A DNA stretch of 20,582 nucleotides from Pedobacter sp. UBA1951 (GTDB lineage: Bacteria > Bacteroidota > Bacteroidia > Sphingobacteriales > Sphingobacteriaceae), in NCBI GenBank assembly GCA_002336465.1, contig DDEP01000006.1:6777-27358 (forward strand), written 5' to 3'. Below the pieces are notes generated by a model, which searched no databases, was not told the DNA's origin, and was given only the letters and a program-made list of their open reading frames with translations. This document shows positions 15,556 to 20,582 of the stretch, piece after piece. Within the stretch, counting starts at the first letter, position 1; each line of letters opens with the position of its first letter. A program made the position numbers and the translations under genes.

Positions 15556-15741
15556 ATGAAGCAGAAGATTTTTTTGAACGTTTTTTATAATATAGCTATT
15601 ATCTGTTCAATTGTAGGTGCAAACTGGGCTTATAAGAACAACAGTCCTTTAATTGTTGTTTTTTTTGCGGTAATGCTCATTGCCTTTATTTATTTTAAAT
15701 TCAGGTTAGCAAAGCAAATCAGGAACGACCTAAAGAAATAA
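15556..15741 (+). CDS. Small membrane protein, possibly DUF6358 family
   Basis: A 61-aa protein with two hydrophobic helices (about 5-22 and 28-46) separated by a short NNSP turn, and a basic tail (KFRLAKQIRNDLKK). I favour the ATG at 15556, which gives MKQKIFLNVFYN, a membrane-protein-like start. An in-frame ATG at 15505 would add 17 residues (MGEMQINHFCLLS...) without resemblance to an export signal or domain. From memory it looks like small Sphingobacteriaceae proteins labelled DUF6358; that assignment is uncertain. It lies 96 bp after the rhodanese stop, with a hairpin in the gap, and ends at a strong palindromic terminator. Function unknown. Confidence 0.65.
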   Translation: MKQKIFLNVFYNIAIICSIVGANWAYKNNSPLIVVFFAVMLIAFIYFKFRLAKQIRNDLKK

Positions 15742-15770
15742 AAAAAAGCGCTTAATTAAGCGCTTTTTTT
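15741..15770. terminator. Bidirectional palindromic terminator
   Basis: Seven A residues, the 16-bp perfect palindrome GCGCTTAATTAAGCGC (15748-15763), then seven T residues make a 30-bp symmetric structure. It begins on the last base of the small membrane protein's stop codon and can serve both that gene and the convergent epimerase gene ending at 15834. Confidence 0.85.
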
Positions 15771-15833
15771 ATTTAATCTCTTACCTCATTAAATCCTGAT
15801 TTTTTTAGGATAATGCAAAAGATGTCGAACCAA

Positions 15834-16868
15834 TTATTTGTCGAATAAATCTTGTTTCTCTCCGGTTAAACCTAAACCAGGTAAATCGTTCAGTATGTAT
15901 TTCCCTTCGCTAAATTCAGGACGGTCAAAAGGATTGTTTACGGTTAAAAAAGGTCCATCTAGATCTGCCCAGTTACAAAGGGGGGCCAAAGCTGCTCCAG
16001 CAAGAGTGGCAATAGAAGTTTCGCTCATACAACCAACTAATATTTTCATGCCATAACTTTTGGCTTTTAAAATCATCTGATGGGCTTCATACATCCCCGT
16101 ACTTTTCATCAGTTTGATATTGATGCCATGGTAGGCGCCTTTTAATCCGTCAATATCAGCCACGCGTTGAAAAGCTTCATCAGCCAGAATAGGGATAGGG
16201 CTGCGCTCCGTAAGCCAAGCATTACCTTCAATGTTATTCTTGTCCATAGGCTGCTCTATTAACAAAGCACCTTGGTCATGTAGCCAGTAAATCGTATCTA
16301 TAGCTTGTTTTTTATCGCTCCAACCTTGGTTGGCATCTATAAAAAGAGGCAAATCACTTACACTTCTGATCGTTTCAATGATTTCTTTATCATTATCTCG
16401 GCCTAGCTTTATTTTAAGCACTTTGAATCCTTCTGCATCCGCTACTTTTTCTCTGATTACCTCGGGTGTATCAATGCCAATGGTATAAGATGTTACAGGC
16501 ATCTTACTTACATCTGCCCCATAAATTTCATGGCAAGATTTGTTTAGCATTTTACCATTCAGGTCATTTAAGGCAATATCAACTGCTGCTTTAATGGCAG
16601 GATTGCCAGAGGCGATATGATCTAAGTAGCTGTTGATTGCGGCAAAATCAAAAGGGAATTTAAACTGCTTCCAGTCAATTTTCTTTAAGAATTCATGAGC
16701 AGATTCAAAGCTTTCGCCCATATAGGGAACCATACTGGCCTCACCATAACCCGTAAAGCCTTCGTGATTTATCTTGAGCAAAAGTACAGGGGTGCTGGTG
16801 CGGGTAAATTTTGAGATAGAAAAGGGATGTTTAAGCTGTAGTTCAAAATCCTTGTAACTAATTTCCAT
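15834..16868 (-). CDS. Dipeptide epimerase (L-Ala-D/L-Glu epimerase type, enolase superfamily)
   Basis: A 344-aa cytoplasmic member of the muconate-lactonizing subgroup of the enolase superfamily. The catalytic features are clear: the K-x-K motif in LKIKLG (Lys152, Lys154), metal ligands Asp178 (FIDANQGW), Glu205 (IEQP) and Asp230 (LADEAF), and the second acid/base Lys252 (NIKLMKSTG). The capping N-terminal domain is about 1-110. CMSETSIA (280-287) and the D-L-D motif at 302-304 (DLDGP) are the signature of dipeptide epimerases, the D-x-D binding the dipeptide amino group. L-Ala-D/L-Glu epimerase acts in recycling murein peptides; other dipeptides are used by some homologues, so the exact substrate is inferred. 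It is a single gene, divergent from the lipoprotein at 16947. An NlpC/P60 hydrolase elsewhere in the window fits the same peptide pathway. Confidence 0.9.
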   Translation of the reverse strand: MEISYKDFELQLKHPFSISKFTRTSTPVLLLKINHEGFTGYGEASMVPYMGESFESAHEFLKKIDWKQFKFPFDFAAINSYLDHIASGNPAIKAAVDIALNDLNGKMLNKSCHEIYGADVSKMPVTSYTIGIDTPEVIREKVADAEGFKVLKIKLGRDNDKEIIETIRSVSDLPLFIDANQGWSDKKQAIDTIYWLHDQGALLIEQPMDKNNIEGNAWLTERSPIPILADEAFQRVADIDGLKGAYHGINIKLMKSTGMYEAHQMILKAKSYGMKILVGCMSETSIATLAGAALAPLCNWADLDGPFLTVNNPFDRPEFSEGKYILNDLPGLGLTGEKQDLFDK

Positions 16869-16912
16869 TATTTATCGTCTTAAAAATTAAGGTATGCGAA
16901 TACTAAAAAGAT

Positions 16913-16920
16913 TACTTTTG
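16913..16920 (+). promoter_or_regulatory. Possible -7 element for the lipoprotein gene at 16947
   Basis: TACTTTTG matches TAnnTTTG and lies 26 bp before the ATG, placing the transcript start near 16927. There is no clear TTG at the expected upstream distance. Confidence 0.42.
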
Positions 16921-16946
16921 TAAAAATTGTAAAAAATACTAAACCA

Positions 16947-18080
16947 ATGAAATTTTATTCAAGAATACCATATATTATTTGCTTGTTGTTGGTTCTTGCA
17001 GGTTGTACCACAGGAAAAAACGCATTGCAAAAAGGTAATTATGAGGTAGCAGTTACTAAAGCTGTAGATAGGTTAAAAAGCTCTCCTAAAAATAGTGAGG
17101 CATTAACCGTTTTGTCTAAGGCTTATGATCTTTCCTTGAAAAATGGCTTGAGAGTAATTGATGAGGCTAAGATTTCAACGAATGTTTTGCGATGGGAAAC
17201 CATTATGGAGCAATACCGCAAAATTAACCGTATGGCAGATGAAATCAATGGCTGCCCTTCTTGTTTGGAGGTGGTGCCAGCTCCCAAAAAATTTGTTCGT
17301 GAGTACGAAGAGGCTCGATTAAGGTCAGCAGAGGTGCGCTATGCCTTAGGACAGAACTTGTTGAGCGAAAACACAAGAGAAAGTGCAAAAAAGGCCTTGC
17401 AGAATTTTGAAATGGTGCAACAGTGGGCGCCGGGATATAAAGATATCAATAACAAGATAGAAGATGCTTACTGGGCCTCTGTACTAAAAGTAGTGTTGCG
17501 TCCTGTAATTGTAAACAGTAATTATTATAAATTAAGCAGCGATTATTTTCAGCAGCAAATAGAAAATTATACCGCTAATTACCGCAACAATAAATATGTG
17601 GCCTTTTATACTGAAAAAGAAGCTAATGCTAAAAGATTAGTTCCAGATCAGGTAATTAACCTGCGGTTTGATGATTTTATGGTAGGTCAAACCTATCTAA
17701 AAGAAAGGGTAGAAAAACTCAAAAAAGATAGTGTTGAGATAGGACGCACAAGGGATAATAAACCTATTTATGGTACGGTTACTGCTGAGTTGAGCGTATT
17801 TGAAAAAAGCATCTCATCGAGCGGACTTTTAGGTGTTACCATAACCGATTGGCAAACCCAAAAAGTGGTAACCCAAAAGAAATTGTCAGGAACTTTTGTA
17901 TGGACAGATAGTTGGGCAAATTATAAAGGCGATGAAAGGGCATTAGACAGAAATCAATTGGCATTGACCAAGCGTAGGGAAGCAGTTCCACCACCGCCAC
18001 TTACTTTATTTGTAGAATTTACTAAACCAATTTATAGCCAGTTTGTAGATTATTTAAATAGCTACTACAGCAGATTTTAA
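16947..18080 (+). CDS. Putative lipoprotein with TPR-like N-terminal helices
   Basis: A 377-aa lipoprotein I cannot assign to a named family. The signal peptide ends in the strong lipobox LAGC (Cys20). Residues about 26-75 (ALQKGNYEVAVTKAVDRL, then SEALTVLSKAYDL) look like two tetratricopeptide-type helices. A CPSC pair at 112-115 could form a disulfide or bind metal. A second helical segment (about 137-165) is also TPR-like. The C-terminal half changes to beta-rich sequence with GTVTAELSVFEKS and GVTITDWQTQKVV, and ends in aromatic residues. This layout suggests an envelope scaffold or assembly protein, but that is inference. It is divergent from the epimerase, with a -7 element close upstream, and is separated from the next plus gene by 75 bp. 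Confidence 0.8.
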   Translation: MKFYSRIPYIICLLLVLAGCTTGKNALQKGNYEVAVTKAVDRLKSSPKNSEALTVLSKAYDLSLKNGLRVIDEAKISTNVLRWETIMEQYRKINRMADEINGCPSCLEVVPAPKKFVREYEEARLRSAEVRYALGQNLLSENTRESAKKALQNFEMVQQWAPGYKDINNKIEDAYWASVLKVVLRPVIVNSNYYKLSSDYFQQQIENYTANYRNNKYVAFYTEKEANAKRLVPDQVINLRFDDFMVGQTYLKERVEKLKKDSVEIGRTRDNKPIYGTVTAELSVFEKSISSSGLLGVTITDWQTQKVVTQKKLSGTFVWTDSWANYKGDERALDRNQLALTKRREAVPPPPLTLFVEFTKPIYSQFVDYLNSYYSRF

Positions 18081-18140
18081 GCATAAAGTAATATAAAAGT
18101 TAAAAAATAAAACTCCTTAGGCAGCTTTATATTAATGCCT

Positions 18141-18148
18141 TAGCTTTG
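18141..18148 (+). promoter_or_regulatory. Possible -7 element, very close to the start codon
   Basis: TAGCTTTG matches TAnnTTTG and ends 7 bp before the ATG at 18156. With the usual distance to the start of transcription, the mRNA would begin at or within a few bases of the ATG, meaning a leaderless or near-leaderless transcript. No TTG is seen at 19-21 bp upstream. Confidence 0.42.
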
Positions 18149-18155
18149 CAGGCTT

Positions 18156-19121
18156 ATGAATACCGGACTCTATAATCCTTTTAAACTCTTTGATTTTAAA
18201 GGCGATAAATGCTTTTTGACAGGCCATTCTACGCCTGAACCTTTAATGATTAACCTGTTACCTCAATGGTTGCTCGATATGGCTCAGCTAACAGGTAACG
18301 AGCAGATCAAATTATTAGATGAAAGCGTAAAATCATACAATAGCTTAAAAGTGCCGTGTAATGAGGAAATTTACCTGAAAAATATATTGCCTCTTGAGAA
18401 TAAAATAGAAAAAGCTTTTGCAGAGGGATATAAGGGTGTTTCTGCTTTGGAAGAATTAGACCTGTTTCACTGGATAGGTAAACTAATGTATGGGTTTTTG
18501 TATTTGGAAATGCAAGCGGCCATACGTTTAAAGCAGTTGAGTGGCGATGGCATGAACATGTCGCAGGGATTGATGCATAAGTTTGCAAACTTGCACACCA
18601 TGTTACAAGGGTTATGTACCTCGGTAGAGTTCGAAGAATTTAAACCTTGGTCTATAGTGATTGTTTCTTTAGAAGATAAGGAAACGGCTTTCTCTTTTAG
18701 AGATGAAATTAACACACTCATCTTTTCTTTAAAATTTAAAGATTTTGGTATTATAGCCTGCTTACAGGATAATGGTACGAATAAAAGATACCACCAAGAA
18801 ATATTGTCGTCTATACAAGATAAACCTCTTAGTGGTCAGCAATTTGAAGAAATAGCAGCACGTTTCTTTTATTCGGCTTATTTATTTAACAGATTGCCAG
18901 AATACAATTACCTGCCAGTTAATGGAGTGGTATATATTGATCAAATGCCTTTAAGAGGTATGCAGAATAAGCCTGTTTTTGATGAATGGGAGCATAAAAC
19001 TTATGCCCAAGTACTCGAGAATTTCTGGAAACCGTGGGGCTTAACTCTTTTTGAAATCATTAAAAACCCCATGCAACCTGTTAGTTTTTTTGAACCTTCA
19101 TTATTGCCAGATGCTGGCTAA
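18156..19121 (+). CDS. Conserved-looking hypothetical protein
   Basis: A 321-aa soluble protein with no signal peptide or membrane helix that I can see; I do not recognise the family. The N-terminus has NPFKLFDFKGDKCFLTG (7-23), with Cys19 in a CFLTG motif that looks like half of a small metal-binding or treble-clef-like turn, but no second Cys pair completes it. The middle is helical with many Leu/Met/Phe residues (LFHWIGKLMYGFLYLEMQAA in part). The C-terminal half is mixed, ending LPDAG. Codon use and composition match the neighbours. The coding frame is open and long, and its last 21 bp overlap the convergent rhomboid gene. A -7 element sits almost directly on the start codon. Function unknown. 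Confidence 0.78.
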   Translation: MNTGLYNPFKLFDFKGDKCFLTGHSTPEPLMINLLPQWLLDMAQLTGNEQIKLLDESVKSYNSLKVPCNEEIYLKNILPLENKIEKAFAEGYKGVSALEELDLFHWIGKLMYGFLYLEMQAAIRLKQLSGDGMNMSQGLMHKFANLHTMLQGLCTSVEFEEFKPWSIVIVSLEDKETAFSFRDEINTLIFSLKFKDFGIIACLQDNGTNKRYHQEILSSIQDKPLSGQQFEEIAARFFYSAYLFNRLPEYNYLPVNGVVYIDQMPLRGMQNKPVFDEWEHKTYAQVLENFWKPWGLTLFEIIKNPMQPVSFFEPSLLPDAG

Positions 19122-19712
19122 TTGATCTATAAAGTGAGGAATAATACCCTTTACCAGAAGAACGGTGAAAATTAGCCCGGTAAGCGCACCAAAAAAATGG
19201 GCGTCGTGGTTAATGTTGTCGTTTGCCTTTTTCGACATATACATGCAATATACCAAGTAGAGCACCCCAAATAAGATAGCTGGCATTGGTATGAACATTA
19301 CACCGATCATGCTCAACGGCTGAAATAAGATATAACTGAATAACACCGCACTAATTGCTCCAGATGCACCTAAACTGTTGTACCTGAAATCTTCTTTATG
19401 CCTCATAACGGTAGGAATATCACTTAAAATTAAGGATCCGATATATAACAGGGCAAATTGCCAGTGACCAATCATTACCTCCAAACTAAAGGCAAAAAAG
19501 AAAAAGGTAAACATGTTAAAAAAGAGGTGCATCCAGTTGGCATGGATTAAACCGCTGGTAACATAAGTGTACATTCTTTGACCTCTTGAAACCGAATAAG
19601 GATGTAGCACAAATTTGGCATACAGATTATAGTTATTAAAAGCGTAAATGCTGGTTAATATGGTTAAAACAAATATGGCTGATGCAACAGGTGCAGCATT
19701 AAGATATTCCAT
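19101..19712 (-). CDS. Rhomboid family intramembrane serine protease
   Basis: A 203-aa integral membrane protein with about six hydrophobic segments (roughly 8-24, 48-58, 62-80, 85-98, 115-135 and 140-160, plus a final one at 172-190). Catalytic residues are intact: Ser117 in GASGA (115-119) and His172 in HDAHFFGALTG (169-179). The SGLIHANWMHLFFNM segment (53-67) carries the conserved His62 and oxyanion Asn66. It therefore looks like an active rhomboid protease cleaving membrane-spanning substrates. The gene starts 3 bp after the M14 carboxypeptidase stop, so the two form one transcript. Its 3' end overlaps the convergent gene at 18156-19121 by 21 bp, with no terminator between them. Confidence 0.93.
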   Translation of the reverse strand: MEYLNAAPVASAIFVLTILTSIYAFNNYNLYAKFVLHPYSVSRGQRMYTYVTSGLIHANWMHLFFNMFTFFFFAFSLEVMIGHWQFALLYIGSLILSDIPTVMRHKEDFRYNSLGASGAISAVLFSYILFQPLSMIGVMFIPMPAILFGVLYLVYCMYMSKKANDNINHDAHFFGALTGLIFTVLLVKGIIPHFIDQLASIWQ

Positions 19713-19715
19713 AGG

Positions 19716-20582
19716 TTATTTTAAATTTAAATTAGTTCGTTCTTCTAACCTGCCTATTGGGTAGCGCATAAATGTAGGTTCATAATAGGCAGAGTTTTTA
19801 TAGATAAAATTGAGCTGCGCACTTCCGCTTTTGGCAAATTCAGGATTTTTGGCCTTTTCATCTTCTAATTTCTTACGTAAAGAAGCATCATTCTTCAATA
19901 ATTCTGCTGCGGTGTCTTCAAAAATATAAGCAGAAAAATGTTCTTTCTGACCCAAGATAGAATCAAAGAAATTCCAATTGAAAAACGAATCGGTAGCTTG
20001 AGGCTCTAAGGTTTCCATGATATAGCGATTTTTAGGCTGATCAGTAAAAACGACATAATCGCCCTCATAAAAATCGATTTCCTGTTTTAGCTTACTTAGC
20101 TTTACATCATTATGTAAGTAATGCCCTTCAAAGGGTTTTGACGCCGTTTTCATATCATCTATATAGTACATATCAACTTTTATGCGGCTGTCTTTAGTTA
20201 ACTGCTGTAATTTTACACCATTTGTTTTAAGCAAATCAATTACTTTATCCCATGCCTTTGGAATGATGTAGGCATAAGGTTTATTTATTTTTATAGATGG
20301 TTTAAAAGTATTGTACTCTTTAATGGTCTTGGTGTAAGGGTCATTTCTATCATAATATAACCTGTCGTAGCCACTTACTTCACTCGGTTTTTGCTTACCT
20401 TCAAATCCTTTGAACTCAATTTCATTGAACTGACTGTTGTCCAATTGCCATTCTAAAGGAAACTCGGCTTGGCTGGCGGTTAACTCATTCGCTTTTCGCT
20501 TGTTCTCTATAATGGTATGAGCATCACGATCTACAATGCTGATATAAGTTTCTAAAAGTTTATAAGTCGATTCAACCCGTTT
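19716..20582 (-). CDS. M14 family zinc carboxypeptidase-like protein, C-terminal part (5' end outside window)
   Basis: The reading frame stays open from the stop at 19716 to the window edge, so this is the last 288 residues of a longer protein, not a gene starting at an internal TTG near 20444. The visible part resembles the C-terminal region of Bacteroidota M14 metallocarboxypeptidases. The edge segment (KRVESTYKLLETYI) corresponds to the helix just after the catalytic domain, and SFFNWNFFDSILGQKEHF followed by YIFEDTAAELLKND is a hallmark of that C-terminal domain. The zinc ligands and catalytic Glu would lie beyond the edge and cannot be checked. The region seen has no HxxE zinc motif, as expected. 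The rhomboid gene follows 3 bp after the stop, implying one operon. The family call rests on remembered similarity. Confidence 0.75.
   Translation of the reverse strand, partial: KRVESTYKLLETYISIVDRDAHTIIENKRKANELTASQAEFPLEWQLDNSQFNEIEFKGFEGKQKPSEVSGYDRLYYDRNDPYTKTIKEYNTFKPSIKINKPYAYIIPKAWDKVIDLLKTNGVKLQQLTKDSRIKVDMYYIDDMKTASKPFEGHYLHNDVKLSKLKQEIDFYEGDYVVFTDQPKNRYIMETLEPQATDSFFNWNFFDSILGQKEHFSAYIFEDTAAELLKNDASLRKKLEDEKAKNPEFAKSGSAQLNFIYKNSAYYEPTFMRYPIGRLEERTNLNLK

Noticed and set aside
19716..20444. Complete gene starting at an internal TTG at 20444
   Set aside because: The frame continues open to the window edge with M14-like sequence (KRVESTYKLLETYI), so this is a partial longer gene.
1..20582. 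Mobile element, phage defence island, CRISPR array or biosynthetic cluster
   Set aside because: No transposase, integrase, direct-repeat array, nuclease or synthase module was seen in any frame; gene content and composition look uniform.

Overview
The window is AT-rich chromosomal DNA from a Bacteroidota bacterium, most likely family Sphingobacteriaceae (Pedobacter-like). The clues are start codons with no Shine-Dalgarno sequence, promoter -7 elements of the Bacteroidota type (TAnnTTTG), DUF4407 and GldL-like proteins, and many exported lipoproteins and peptidases. The lineage is inferred from these features, not from a database search. I see no insertion sequence, prophage, CRISPR array, rRNA or tRNA, and no base-composition break suggesting an island. 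It reads as ordinary core or near-core chromosome.

Layout: 8-2688 (minus) holds pdhA and pdhC, the E1-alpha and E2 subunits of pyruvate dehydrogenase; E1-beta is not beside them. A 416-bp divergent intergenic region follows. 3105-5040 (plus) encodes an NlpC/P60 cell-wall hydrolase, a CapA-like lipoprotein phosphoesterase and a 61-aa two-helix protein resembling the GldL membrane segment; a terminator-like hairpin sits between the first two. 5087-7120 (minus) is an M13 lipoprotein metallopeptidase, and 7257-8192 (plus) is an SPFH/stomatin-like membrane protein. 8245-8739 (minus) is a DUF1579 protein. 8793-10468 (plus) is a tight three-gene operon: lipoprotein, divergent thiamine-pyrophosphokinase-like protein, GNAT acetyltransferase. 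10523-13691 (minus) holds exported M28 and M61 peptidases in tandem, followed by DUF4407 (13865-14968, minus). 15142-15741 (plus) has a rhodanese and a small membrane protein. 15834-16868 (minus) is a dipeptide epimerase, 16947-18080 (plus) a lipoprotein, and 18156-19121 (plus) an unrecognised protein. The latter ends inside the 3' end of a rhomboid protease (19101-19712, minus). Upstream of the rhomboid is the C-terminal part of an M14 carboxypeptidase that runs off the window.

Putative intrinsic terminators close most transcription units, several as A-stem-T palindromes able to work in both directions between convergent genes. Functionally the window leans toward envelope peptide metabolism: NlpC/P60, M13, M28, M61, M14, rhomboid, and an epimerase that could act on murein-derived L-Ala-Glu. 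I found no convincing new multi-gene system. The most interesting items are the degenerate TPK-like protein with its two partners, the hairpin just before the CapA-like gene, the mini GldL-like protein, a possible leaderless mRNA, and the convergent gene overlap.
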